DNA from: Catalimonadaceae bacterium JC749
GTDB lineage: Bacteria; Bacteroidota; Bacteroidia; Cytophagales; Cyclobacteriaceae
Assembly: GCA_021730635.1 (NCBI GenBank)
Contig: JAJNNC010000003.1
Span: forward strand, 558,001-622,000
Direction: 5' to 3'
DNA: 64,000 nt
Shown: piece by piece, positions 44,864 to 54,140 of the stretch
Numbering within the stretch: the first letter of the stretch is position 1
How the letters are laid out: each line of letters opens with the position of its first letter
Position numbers and translations under genes: made by a program
Notes under the pieces: generated by a model
Database searches by the model: none
Told to the model about the DNA's origin: nothing
Seen by the model: the letters and a program-made list of their open reading frames with translations, nothing else

Positions 44864-45396
44864 TGTACCCTATCATGCGCCCCATCTTTTTTCGTATTGT
44901 AATCATACTCAACATGATTATATGGAGCCATTATAGTATGGCTCAGATCACCAATTACAAAGCTTATTCAATCTTTATCTACAGCTTTTCCAAATATATT
45001 AACTGGCCTCCCGAACTCAATGAAGGCGACTTTGTGATCACGGTAATAGGAAAATCCAAAGTAACCGACGAACTGATACTGATGGCAGAAAAGAAAAACG
45101 TAGGTGGCCGGAAGATTGTAGTAAAGCAGGTAGAAAATGCAGCGCAAATGGACTTTTCACACATTGTATTCCTACCGGAAGGAAAAAGTACGGCCATTGA
45201 GGAAGTTACCGCTAAAATAGGGAACAAGCCCATGCTGATTGTTTCCGAACGTGACGGATTAATCAGAAAGGGAGCCTGTATCAGTTTTATTGTGCTGGAA
45301 GATAACTCTCTCCGATTTGAAGTAGACGAGGATACTTTACACACCCACCAGCTTAAGGCAGCCAAAAGCTTGTTGGCATTGGCTTACAAAGAGTGA
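44863..45396 (+). CDS. YfiR/DUF4154 family periplasmic protein
   Basis: A 177-residue protein (an alternative ATG lies at 44875). A signal peptide runs to about residue 27. The mature part starts K-A-Y-S-I-F-I-Y-S-F-S-K-Y-I-N-W-P, the opening typical of the YfiR family, and carries I-S-F-I-V-L-E-D-N-S-L-R-F-E near the end. In Pseudomonas YfiR inhibits a diguanylate cyclase from the periplasm. In Bacteroidota it often sits between a TonB receptor and a signalling kinase; here no kinase or cyclase follows. Confidence 0.85.
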   Translation: MYPIMRPIFFRIVIILNMIIWSHYSMAQITNYKAYSIFIYSFSKYINWPPELNEGDFVITVIGKSKVTDELILMAEKKNVGGRKIVVKQVENAAQMDFSHIVFLPEGKSTAIEEVTAKIGNKPMLIVSERDGLIRKGACISFIVLEDNSLRFEVDEDTLHTHQLKAAKSLLALAYKE

Positions 45397-45490
45397 TATT
45401 GAAACAGGTGACTGCTACTCTTCTTCATAAACGCATATAACCTGAAGGCTTTTACTGATCCATCAGGATACAGCCAGTATACCCGCTCAC

Positions 45491-48400
45491 TTACAGTAGA
45501 GCCTCATACAATATCTCAGCGGTATGTTTAGCGATGCGCCCGGTGCCATCCTTGATCTGGTGCCGGCAGCTGGTGCCAGGAGCCGCAATGATCACCTCTT
45601 CCGGCTGCTGTCGTACAACAGGGAAAAGTACCAGCTCTCCTATCCGCATAGACACCTCAAAATGCTCCTTTTCATAGCCAAAAGAACCCGCCATACCACA
45701 ACAACCTGATCGGATGAGATGCACTTCGTAGTTTTCCGGTAAGGAAAGCATTTTTTTAGTAGGCACCAGCGAGGATAGTGCTTTTTGGTGACAATGGCCA
45801 TGGAGTTTGATGAGTCGCTTTTCTTTGGTAAAAGCCTCTTTTTTAATCCGTCCTTTGTCGATCTCCCGGGCAATGAACTCATCCAGCAGGTAGGTATGCT
45901 TGGCTATTGTCTGGGCATCTTCTTTTTCTTTTCCTCTGGTCAGGTCTATATATTCATCCCGCAGAGTCAGGATGGCAGACGGCTCGATGCCGATAATTGG
46001 CGTTTCTTCACTGACCAGGTCTTTCAGGTACGCAATATTTTTTATCGCTATTTCTTTGGCCTTACGAATCAGTCCTTTGGAAAGGAAAGTACGGCCACTT
46101 TCTATATGTTTGGGTATTTCCACTTCATAGCCTAGCCTCTCCAGCAGTAGAATTGTTTTGATCCCAATTTCCGTATCGTTGTAATTGGTAAATTCATCAC
46201 AAAACAAATACACTTTTCCCTGAAACTTCGCCTGCGTGGGAGTCTGCTCCTGGGAAGGAGCCTTGGTAGAAAGATCCATAAAGCCATTGGTATGAACAGC
46301 TAGCTTTTGCAGGCGATGCTTTTCGTACCAATGCCGGAGCGTGGTTTTGTGCAGCAAAGGCATGGAGCGGCCCGCCGCAAAACCAGTCACACTTTTGATG
46401 AGCTTGCTGATCAACGGGTTCGTGACAGCCCAATTGTACAGTCTGGGTGTCAGGGCTGCCAGAGACGTGAGCCGGGTAAAATAGGCAATGATTTTTGTTC
46501 TGAAAGAGATGCCTTTGTCATCATAATAATGCTGTAGGAATTCTGCTTTCAGCTTGCCAATATCCACGTTGGAAGGGCATTCTGACTTACAGCCTTTGCA
46601 TGACAAACACAAGTCCATTACGTCTTTGATCTCCTCATGGGCAAAGCGATTGGGTTGCGCGGAATTTGTCAGAAAGTGGCGCAGGATATTGGCTCTGGCC
46701 CGGGTGGTATCTTTCTCGTTGCGGGTAGCCATATAACTGGGACACATGGTACCCCCACTGATGGCTGTCTTACGGCAGTCACCGGAACCATTACACTGTT
46801 CGGCAGCCCGTAGTACTCCCAGATTTTCACTGAAATCAAAGATAGTTTCTATCTCCGGCGTGGGATGCCCCGGCATGTAACGCAGCTGCTGGTTCATAGG
46901 CGGTGCCTCCACAATTTTACCGGGATTAAAAATATTGTTAGGATCCCAGGTTCGTTTTACTTCTTTGATTAACGCATAGTTTTTATCGCCAATCATAAAC
47001 TGGATAAACTCAGCCCGCAGTCGGCCATCCCCATGCTCTCCGCTCAGCGATCCTCTGTATTTTTTTACCAAAGCAGCAATTTCCTGGGCTACCGTACGGA
47101 ACATCTCATTGCCTGCCTGCGTCTTCAGATTCAGGATAGGCCGCAGGTGGAGTTCACCGTCGCCGGCATGGGCATAATGTACGCAAGACAAGCCATATTT
47201 TTTGAGAGTCTGGGTGAATTCAGCAATATAGCCCGGAAGATCCTCTACGGAGACAGCCGTATCTTCAATCACTGGCTGGGCTTTGTTGTCCCCTGGAATA
47301 TTGCCCAGCAGCCCCAACCCTGCCTTCCGTACATCCCAAGCCGATTTGGCATCTTCATTATACAGAACAGGAAAATGATAACCCAGTTGATGGGATTTGA
47401 TCTCCGCAATCATAGCACTGAGAATAGCATCCACCTCCTGACGGGTATCACGGGCTACTTCTATCATCAGTACCGCTTTCGGATCACCTTCAATAAAGTA
47501 AGTGAGCTTCCGGTATTCGATATTGGCGCGGGTACGCTCAATGATATGATGGTCCATCAGTTCGGAAGCGCCAGCACCATATTTCATAGCAATCACGTTG
47601 GCACGAAGCGATTCATCAATAGAATTGAAATGAAGACAGGCTACCCCTGTTTCTTTAGGCGGTAAGGGCAGGCAGTTTAGCTTGATTTCCGTGATAAAAG
47701 CCAGTGAGCCTTCTGATCCGCAAATGAGCTTACACATGTTAAAAGGCTCTCCACCTTCTGTAAACAGCTCACTCTCCAGCAGCACGTCAATGGCGTAACC
47801 CGTATTCCGGCGCCTTTTGATCTCTTTCTTAGGATACTGCGCCCTTATTTCCTGTTGTACTTCCGGGTCGGAAAGTCGCTCCTTGACCTGCTTGTAAATA
47901 TCTATTTCCCGCTGGCTTACGGCGGTAAGCCCCAGGACCTTATTTTCAAATTCTTCAGGGGTAAGGGTTTTAAACTCTGTTACATTTCCGTCGCTTAAGA
48001 TGGCTCTGACAGCGATGACATGTTCGCGGGTGGTGCCGTAGATAGGAGAATGTAAACCACAGGAATTGTTACCGACCATGCCACCAATCATAGCCCGGTT
48101 AGCGGTGGAAGTTTCTGGCGCAAAGAACAAACCATACTCTTTCAGGGAAACATTCAGGTCATCCCGAATGACGCCGGGTTGCACCCTGACCCACTGCTCA
48201 CTTTCGTTAACTTCCAGGATGTTTGTAAACTTCTGAGAAATATCCACCACAATACCATGCCCTACCACCTGCCCGGCCAGAGAAGTCCCGGCAGCCCGGG
48301 GAATGAGCGAAACCTGATGCTCGTTGGCAAAATGTACCAGCTGAACGATATCTTCTTCTGTTTCAGGAATAGCGACGGCCATTGGCATTTCCTGGTAGGC

Positions 48401-48496
48401 AGAAGCATCCGTCGCATAGAGAATGCGCCGGGTTTCATCACAATGTAATTCACCTTGTAGCTTCCGCGCCAACCGTTCAAGATGTTGCGTATCCAT
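45491..48496 (-). CDS. FAD-linked oxidase/Fe-S dehydrogenase of the YdiJ (D-2-hydroxy acid) type
   Basis: A 1,001-residue fusion. The N-terminal FAD_binding_4 domain has P-R-A-A-G-T-S-L-A-G-Q, and the FAD-oxidase C domain has H-Y-A-H-A-G-D-G-E-L-H-L-R-P. A ferredoxin-like part follows with C-X-X-C-X-X-C clusters (C-N-G-S-G-D-C and C-L-S-C-K-G-C-K-S-E-C-P), then a CCG-type domain (G-H-C-H-Q-K and S-G-C-C-G-M-A-G). Length and domain order match E. coli YdiJ, a D-2-hydroxyglutarate dehydrogenase. D-lactate oxidation is the main alternative. It is a single gene. Confidence 0.9.
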   Translation of the reverse strand: MDTQHLERLARKLQGELHCDETRRILYATDASAYQEMPMAVAIPETEEDIVQLVHFANEHQVSLIPRAAGTSLAGQVVGHGIVVDISQKFTNILEVNESEQWVRVQPGVIRDDLNVSLKEYGLFFAPETSTANRAMIGGMVGNNSCGLHSPIYGTTREHVIAVRAILSDGNVTEFKTLTPEEFENKVLGLTAVSQREIDIYKQVKERLSDPEVQQEIRAQYPKKEIKRRRNTGYAIDVLLESELFTEGGEPFNMCKLICGSEGSLAFITEIKLNCLPLPPKETGVACLHFNSIDESLRANVIAMKYGAGASELMDHHIIERTRANIEYRKLTYFIEGDPKAVLMIEVARDTRQEVDAILSAMIAEIKSHQLGYHFPVLYNEDAKSAWDVRKAGLGLLGNIPGDNKAQPVIEDTAVSVEDLPGYIAEFTQTLKKYGLSCVHYAHAGDGELHLRPILNLKTQAGNEMFRTVAQEIAALVKKYRGSLSGEHGDGRLRAEFIQFMIGDKNYALIKEVKRTWDPNNIFNPGKIVEAPPMNQQLRYMPGHPTPEIETIFDFSENLGVLRAAEQCNGSGDCRKTAISGGTMCPSYMATRNEKDTTRARANILRHFLTNSAQPNRFAHEEIKDVMDLCLSCKGCKSECPSNVDIGKLKAEFLQHYYDDKGISFRTKIIAYFTRLTSLAALTPRLYNWAVTNPLISKLIKSVTGFAAGRSMPLLHKTTLRHWYEKHRLQKLAVHTNGFMDLSTKAPSQEQTPTQAKFQGKVYLFCDEFTNYNDTEIGIKTILLLERLGYEVEIPKHIESGRTFLSKGLIRKAKEIAIKNIAYLKDLVSEETPIIGIEPSAILTLRDEYIDLTRGKEKEDAQTIAKHTYLLDEFIAREIDKGRIKKEAFTKEKRLIKLHGHCHQKALSSLVPTKKMLSLPENYEVHLIRSGCCGMAGSFGYEKEHFEVSMRIGELVLFPVVRQQPEEVIIAAPGTSCRHQIKDGTGRIAKHTAEILYEALL

Positions 48497-48586
48497 AGTA
48501 TTAAAATTGACCTGCCCTTATATTAAATGCCTGCAAATTTAATACAATATTCCACAGTAATTAATTTTTAAGGTGGTAAAACACAA

Positions 48587-49381
48587 TCAATAAGAATAAC
48601 TGAGTTTTTGGGCTGTCTGATGAAGGAGCGACTGAAAGGCTTCCATGCGTCTGGCCGGGTAGAGCACCATGGCCTGTTGTAAGTATTGGATCGCTTTGGG
48701 TAAGCGCTGATGATTGTAATGATCTACGGCCTGGTTAAAATAACTAAGTCCGGCTAATTTTTGTAGACTGATGCGCTCATCAATACGGAATTGATAATCA
48801 AAGGAAGCTTCCTCTACTTCCTGCGAGGGTGGCTGCTGGTACAGCGCCATTGCTTTTTCTATAGATTTTTGGTTGGTCACAAAACCATGAGGGTCTGTTG
48901 CTTCAAACAGTACGGAGTCTTGTTTTTCATGCAGGTATACAACCAAAAATACATGATATGGCGTTTCTCGAATCTGGTATTCCCACTGTAACGCATCTAA
49001 TAATAATGCATACAGGGCGGTACCTGTCACGCAGTCATAACTTCCATCATTGAAAAGATCGTAGAAGGTAGTATATCCTCCATATTTTTTCAGATATTTC
49101 CGATGCACTTTATAGAAAAGATGCTTTAAAAAGGCTTCTTCGTTTTTATATCTCTCTTTTTTTTGTTGAAGGGCGGCAGTAAAACCATTGATTTCCTGCC
49201 AAAAGGCCTTTACTTCATCAGAAGGCAAAGTATCCTGCACCGCCATAAACAGCGAAAACATTTCAACGGATACCGTAGGTTTAAAGGTTTGCTGCTCAGG
49301 AGCCTTAGCGGGTTGGACAACCGCAAAAGCATGGCTGATGATAAAAAAGATACCGACCAGATATGTAAAAAAGTATTTCAT
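48587..49381 (-). CDS. Exported transglutaminase-like protein with a TPR end
   Basis: A 264-residue protein with a signal peptide (about 1-20). The core has a papain-like triad: Cys117 (Y-D-C-V-T-G-T-A-L-Y), His143 (T-P-Y-H-V-F) and Asp163 (E-A-T-D-P). A TPR-like helical pair follows (L-A-G-L-S-Y-F-N-Q-A, then A-I-Q-Y-L-Q-Q-A-M-V-L-Y-P). It is clearly homologous to the first half of the protein at 60498-62051. Substrate unknown; peptide or peptidoglycan crosslink handling in the periplasm is one possibility. Confidence 0.7.
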   Translation of the reverse strand: MKYFFTYLVGIFFIISHAFAVVQPAKAPEQQTFKPTVSVEMFSLFMAVQDTLPSDEVKAFWQEINGFTAALQQKKERYKNEEAFLKHLFYKVHRKYLKKYGGYTTFYDLFNDGSYDCVTGTALYALLLDALQWEYQIRETPYHVFLVVYLHEKQDSVLFEATDPHGFVTNQKSIEKAMALYQQPPSQEVEEASFDYQFRIDERISLQKLAGLSYFNQAVDHYNHQRLPKAIQYLQQAMVLYPARRMEAFQSLLHQTAQKLSYSY

Positions 49382-49943
49382 CGTAATTCCCCTCTTTTCT
49401 TAAGTCTTAAAATACATATAATGTTAACATAAAAGTAATGATTTATTAACAATTTCTTAACATTAAAAATAATAATAAATACGATGATTTGATATAGGTG
49501 ATGTTCTTCGGACAGGCAGATGTGAGAAAAATCATGAAATGATAACAGATTGGGCCAGATTCCCTGATTCAGCTTGCTCTATGGCTCCTGATTTCTCGTT
49601 CATTTACCTACAAATACCCTTACAACAAAAGAAAACCACCAAAAAGATAGCAGACGATCTACCAATGAGTATGTCAGAAATTGACGTATTTTTCATGAAA
49701 ACAACACCCTGGAGATAGTTTATGCTGCCGTAGAGGAAGAAAGCAGAAGTGAACAGGCCATTACCCTCATTTTTATGACCTTACCCTACATTGCCGGAAG
49801 AGTACTTTCCCATCAACACTAAAGAAACAGATTTGAATGGTAGGATTTATGTGTAAACAAACATCATAAAATTCTTTTAAGTAGTTGATTAAGCACAAGG
49901 TGATTATCTTGTGCTTTCTTATGGTCCTTAAGCAATCACTCCT
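49382..49943. other. 562-base intergenic region with possible gene remnant and hairpin
   Basis: A start-less frame at 49685-49822 (+) reads as protein-like (E-N-N-T-L-E-I-V-Y-A-A-V, ending S-H-Q-H) and may be the tail of a lost gene. A strong hairpin follows at 49890-49915. Nothing else is recognised. Confidence 0.35.
49890..49915 (+). terminator. Hairpin upstream of ctlX, terminator-like
   Basis: AAGCACAAG (49890-49898), 8-base loop, CTTGTGCTT (49907-49915): a perfect 9-bp stem followed by TCTT. It lies 28 bases before the ctlX ATG. It could end a lost upstream gene or control ctlX. Confidence 0.45.
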
Positions 49944-50894
49944 ATGAAAAGCAGAGAAAAACAACTGACCAATACCCTGTTGATGATCCGGCCGGTAAAA
50001 TTTGGGTATAACGCAGAAACTGCCCAAAATAATTATTATCAAAAAAAAATGGGGGAAGTGGATGCCGCTACCCTTCAGCAGAGAGCGCTGACAGAATTCA
50101 ATACCTTGGTAGAGAAATTACAGCAAGCAGGCGTTCAGGTGATTGTTGTCGATGATACCCCTCAACAGGACACACCGGATTCCATTTTTCCGAATAACTG
50201 GATTTCTTTTCATGAGGATGGCACCGTGGTGACCTATCCGATGTGGGCACCCAGTCGCCGGTTGGAGCGACGCTCCGATATAATAGAGATTCTCACCCAT
50301 GAATATGGATTTAAGGTCAGCAGGAAAATAGATTATGCTCATTTTGAGCAGGAAGAGAAATTTCTGGAAGGAACGGGCAGCATGGTATTAGACCGACAGC
50401 ATAAAATAGCTTATGCCTGCACCTCCCCCCGTACCCATCCGGAACTGCTGGAAGCATTTTGTCGTGAATTTGGCTATGAGCCTGTGGTTTTCAAAGCAGC
50501 CCAGACCGTGGAAGACAGCTTCGCCGATATTTACCATACCAATGTGATGATGAGTGTAGGAGATGGGCTGGCGATCTTATGTGCTGAAGCTATCCGCGAT
50601 GAAACGGAAAGGGGTAAGGTTATTCAGAAACTACAGGATGCGCCTATGGACATTGTATTTATTACCGAAAGACAGGCCAACCATTTTGCCGGTAATATGC
50701 TACAGGTAGTCAATGGGCAGGGAAAGAAATGGCTGGTCATGTCAGAACAGGCACATCAATCTCTCACGGAAGATCAGTTGCAACAAATTCTGACACATAC
50801 CGATATTCTATACAGCCCTTTGGATACCATTGAAACCTGCGGCGGTGGCAGTGCCCGCTGTATGATGGCTGAAGTTTTCTTACCCAAAAAGTAA
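49944..50894 (+). CDS. ctlX: Citrulline utilisation hydrolase CtlX-type (guanidino-group-modifying fold)
   Basis: A 316-residue penteins-fold enzyme. The substrate-binding D-S-I-F-P-N-N-W (about 79-86), Glu142 in L-E-G-T-G-S, His198 in I-Y-H-T-N-V, and the catalytic Cys299 in C-G-G-G-S-A-R-C are visible. CtlX hydrolyses citrulline to ornithine, and the family is also annotated as amidinotransferase. No other arginine-pathway gene is adjacent. Its stop lies eight bases from the stop of the convergent aat gene. Confidence 0.85.
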   Translation: MKSREKQLTNTLLMIRPVKFGYNAETAQNNYYQKKMGEVDAATLQQRALTEFNTLVEKLQQAGVQVIVVDDTPQQDTPDSIFPNNWISFHEDGTVVTYPMWAPSRRLERRSDIIEILTHEYGFKVSRKIDYAHFEQEEKFLEGTGSMVLDRQHKIAYACTSPRTHPELLEAFCREFGYEPVVFKAAQTVEDSFADIYHTNVMMSVGDGLAILCAEAIRDETERGKVIQKLQDAPMDIVFITERQANHFAGNMLQVVNGQGKKWLVMSEQAHQSLTEDQLQQILTHTDILYSPLDTIETCGGGSARCMMAEVFLPKK

Positions 50895-50902
50895 TACCAC
50901 TA

Positions 50903-51601
50903 CTACAGCGAAGGATCCATAAACAGTTTTCTCCAGTTTCCCTGTAAAGTTTCATGAGATAGCCCTTTTTCCAGCAGGCTCATATACTGAGAGCGCGGTA
51001 TTTCTTCAGCACCTAAACTTTCCAGATGAGGGGTATAGACCTGACAGTCTATGAGCGTAAAATGCCGCTTTACCAAATCATGGACCAGGGTAATGAAGCC
51101 TGCTTTGGAGGCATTACTCACCTTGCTGAACATGGATTCTCCAAAAAAGATACTGCCCAGGGAAATACCATACAATCCACCCACCAGCCGGCCTTGCTGT
51201 CGTACTTCTACAGAATGAGCAAAACCCAATGAGTGAAGGCGGCTATAGGCTTCTACCATCTCTTCCGTAATCCAGGTTCCCCGCTGCCCTTTTCTTTTGG
51301 TTTGCTGGCACTGACGAATGACCCCATTAAAATCCTGATCATAAGCAATGTCAAACACAGACTGGTTCAGCACGGGACGCATACTTTTGGATACTTTGAG
51401 TTTCTCCGGAAACAGGACAAACCGGGGATGCGGTGCATGCCAGATAATAGGCTGCCCTTCTTCATACCAGGGAAATATTCCGGAGGCATACGCCAGCAGT
51501 AATCTTTCAGGAGACAAATCTCCTCCTAAAGCCAATCCCCCCCATTCTTCCGCTTCCTCTACCGGAGGAAATGCCAGTTCATGCGTTAACCAATACATCA
51601 T
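50903..51601 (-). CDS. aat: Leucyl/phenylalanyl-tRNA-protein transferase
   Basis: A 232-residue enzyme that adds Leu or Phe to proteins with N-terminal Arg or Lys, feeding the ClpAP N-end rule pathway. Typical segments are G-G-D-L-S-P-E-R-L-L, A-Y-A-S-G-I-F-P-W-Y, R-G-T-W-I-T-E-E-M, and G-E-S-M-F-S near residue 155. Length matches the family. A second ATG follows the first directly. Confidence 0.96.
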   Translation of the reverse strand: MMYWLTHELAFPPVEEAEEWGGLALGGDLSPERLLLAYASGIFPWYEEGQPIIWHAPHPRFVLFPEKLKVSKSMRPVLNQSVFDIAYDQDFNGVIRQCQQTKRKGQRGTWITEEMVEAYSRLHSLGFAHSVEVRQQGRLVGGLYGISLGSIFFGESMFSKVSNASKAGFITLVHDLVKRHFTLIDCQVYTPHLESLGAEEIPRSQYMSLLEKGLSHETLQGNWRKLFMDPSL

Positions 51602-51888
51602 CGTTTCTCTGTCATGTTAGTAAACCCTGAGTGTGGGAGCTATTAAACAGGAGATCTCATGCGACTACCATTATCATGTTACTGCTTGTTTCTGGAGTGC
51701 CGCATAAGGATGCTTCCTTTAAAAAGCAAAAGATAGCTTGAAAGAAGCGTGATAACAACTTTAGATATCTTCGTGAATGCACATGATTTCCCTCATAAGA
51801 TTATTCCATCATCAAATAGAAATAGTCAGGTAAAATAAATATATTGTTGCAGTCAACTACTGACATATAGCCTACATAAACAGAAACC

Positions 51889-52404
51889 ATGGAAAGACGA
51901 ATAGCCCTCAAAAGTTTAGTGACCGTGGCTGGTAGTCTGATGGTGCTTCCCGCTTGCGATCTTATTCATAGAGGCCCTCTGGATTTATCGGGCAAACAGG
52001 AAAAGCTACTGGCAGAATTGGTAGAAACCATCATCCCGGCAACTGATACACTCGGGGGAAAAGACCTTCAGCTACCTATGCTCATTCAAAAGATTGTGGC
52101 CGACTGCTATGAGCCAGCCGTCAAGGAAAGCTTTGTGGCCGGGTTGGATCATCTGCAACAAATGGCTAAGGAAATCTATGGAAAATCATTTGTAGCCTGT
52201 GGGGCCACCCATCGTACCCAGCTACTTCTCCAAATGGAACAATCCGAAGAGGCATCACAAAAAGACTTTTATGAGCTGGTAAAAGAACTTACCATTCTGG
52301 GTTACACCACTTCTGAGTACGTGCTTACCAACTTCACTGATTTCTCTATGGCACCCGGTCATTTTTATGGCTGTGTGCCCAATATTGCGCAAAACACACG
52401 CTGA
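51889..52404 (+). CDS. Gluconate 2-dehydrogenase subunit 3-like lipoprotein
   Basis: A 171-residue protein with a double-Arg start (M-E-R-R-I-A-L-K-S) leading into a hydrophobic stretch and a lipobox-like V-L-P-A-C-D (Cys about residue 23). This suggests Tat export and lipidation. The mature helical part (L-L-A-E-L-V-E-T-I-I-P-A-T-D-T-L) matches the gluconate 2-dehydrogenase subunit 3 family. Two bases separate it from the GMC oxidoreductase gene, so they form one complex-encoding operon. No cytochrome c subunit follows. Confidence 0.87.
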   Translation: MERRIALKSLVTVAGSLMVLPACDLIHRGPLDLSGKQEKLLAELVETIIPATDTLGGKDLQLPMLIQKIVADCYEPAVKESFVAGLDHLQQMAKEIYGKSFVACGATHRTQLLLQMEQSEEASQKDFYELVKELTILGYTTSEYVLTNFTDFSMAPGHFYGCVPNIAQNTR

Positions 52405-52406
52405 TT

Positions 52407-54107
52407 ATGGCAAATTTCATGATTGATGCAAAGCAAAAGATGACATACGATGCTATCGTCATTGGGTCTGGCATTAGTGGGGGCTGGGCCGCCAAAGAAC
52501 TTTGTGAGAAAGGACTGAAAACACTCGTACTCGAACGTGGCCGGAATGTGGAGCATATCAAAGATTATCCTACGGCCAACCTGCGCCCCTGGGAATTTGC
52601 CTATCGGGGGCGAGTGCCCCTGAAGATCAGTGAAGAATATGGCAGCAGAAGAGTTGACCCGGCTACGATGCACTTTTATGTGAAAGAAGGAGAACAGCCC
52701 TTTGTGCAGGAGAAACCTTTTACCTGGAGGCGTGGCTACCAGGTAGGAGGAAAATCCCTCTTATGGGCAAGGCAAACCCAACGGTGGAGCGATCTCGACT
52801 TTGAAGGGCCTGCCCGTGACGGTTTTGCCGTCGACTGGCCGATCCGATATCAGGATCTAGCCCCCTGGTACAGCCATGTGGAGAAATTCGCCGGTATTTC
52901 AGGTAATAAAGACAACCTTCCTGCATTACCCGATGGAGAATTTTTACCGGCCACAGCGCTGAGTTGTATAGAAGAACATTTTCAGCGTCAGATCGCTTTA
53001 CACTATCAGGATCGCCACCTGATTCAGGGACGTTGTGCCCATATCACGCAGCCTCAACCCATTCATCAGGCACAAGGCCGAGCCAAATGTATGCACCGCA
53101 CCCTATGTTCCAGAGGTTGCCCCCTGGGTGGGTATTTCAGTAGTAATGCTTCCACACTGCCCTGGGCTGCCAAGACAGGCAATATGACTTTACGGCCTCA
53201 TGCTGTCGTACATTCTATCATATATGATGAACAAAAGAATCGGGCATCGGGTGTGAGAGTGATTGATGCCAACACCAAGGAGATGCTAGAATTCCATGCA
53301 CGCCTTATCTTTGTCAATGCTTCTGCCCTGAATACCAACCTGATCTTGCTGCACTCTACCTCTCATCGTTTCCCCCAGGGTCTGGGCAACGACCACGGAC
53401 TTTTAGGAAAATACATTGCCTGGCACAACTACCGCGGGCGTATCTCCGCCGAACACGAGGGATTCAAGGATAAAACCACGCATGGAAGATCACCCAATCA
53501 TGCTTATATCCCTCGTTTCCGGAATCTCTACAAACAGGAAACCCAGTTTCTGCGAGGATATGCCACGGGTTTTGGCGGCAAACGCGCCTTCAATGCCAAC
53601 AGCGATGGCATCGGGGAAACCCTGAAAAAGAACCTGCTGGATAGATCGTTGGGCAACTGGCATGTAAGTGCCTGGATGATGGGAGAAGTGATTCCCAAAG
53701 AACAAAACCAGGTGACCCTGGATCCGGAAAAGAAAGACCCTTATGGCATTCCCCAGCTCCGCATTTCGGCAGACTGGGATGAAAACGATGACCTCATGGT
53801 GAAGGATTACATGGAACAACTATCGGAGATGCTGGATAAAGCCGGATTCATCAACATAGAAGCAAGAGATTCTCATGCGGCCCCCGGTTCGGATATTCAT
53901 GAAATGGGTGGCGTGAGAATGGGAAAAGACCCCAAAACCTCCTTGCTCAATGAATGGAATCAGTTGCATGCCTGCAAAAACGTGTTCGTGACCGATGGAG
54001 CCTGTATGACTTCTACCGCTACCCAAAACCCTTCACTCACCTATATGGCACTGACGGCACGGGCAGCAGACTATGCAGTGCAATCACTCAATCAGTTGAA
54101 TCTTTAA
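52407..54107 (+). CDS. GMC family oxidoreductase (large subunit)
   Basis: A 566-residue flavoprotein. The FAD-binding G-S-G-I-S-G-G-W-A-A is at about 19-28 (a later ATG at 52440 would also keep it). The GMC C-terminal part has H-E-M-G-G-V-R-M-G and T-Q-N-P-S-L-T-Y-M-A-L. Relatives oxidise sugars or sugar alcohols at the membrane. It has no signal of its own and is presumably exported with its small subunit. Substrate unknown. It converges on trpD. Confidence 0.9.
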   Translation: MANFMIDAKQKMTYDAIVIGSGISGGWAAKELCEKGLKTLVLERGRNVEHIKDYPTANLRPWEFAYRGRVPLKISEEYGSRRVDPATMHFYVKEGEQPFVQEKPFTWRRGYQVGGKSLLWARQTQRWSDLDFEGPARDGFAVDWPIRYQDLAPWYSHVEKFAGISGNKDNLPALPDGEFLPATALSCIEEHFQRQIALHYQDRHLIQGRCAHITQPQPIHQAQGRAKCMHRTLCSRGCPLGGYFSSNASTLPWAAKTGNMTLRPHAVVHSIIYDEQKNRASGVRVIDANTKEMLEFHARLIFVNASALNTNLILLHSTSHRFPQGLGNDHGLLGKYIAWHNYRGRISAEHEGFKDKTTHGRSPNHAYIPRFRNLYKQETQFLRGYATGFGGKRAFNANSDGIGETLKKNLLDRSLGNWHVSAWMMGEVIPKEQNQVTLDPEKKDPYGIPQLRISADWDENDDLMVKDYMEQLSEMLDKAGFINIEARDSHAAPGSDIHEMGGVRMGKDPKTSLLNEWNQLHACKNVFVTDGACMTSTATQNPSLTYMALTARAADYAVQSLNQLNL

Positions 54108-54140
54108 AAGAGCAGGCCTGAACCACCCTTGGCTAAGGCT

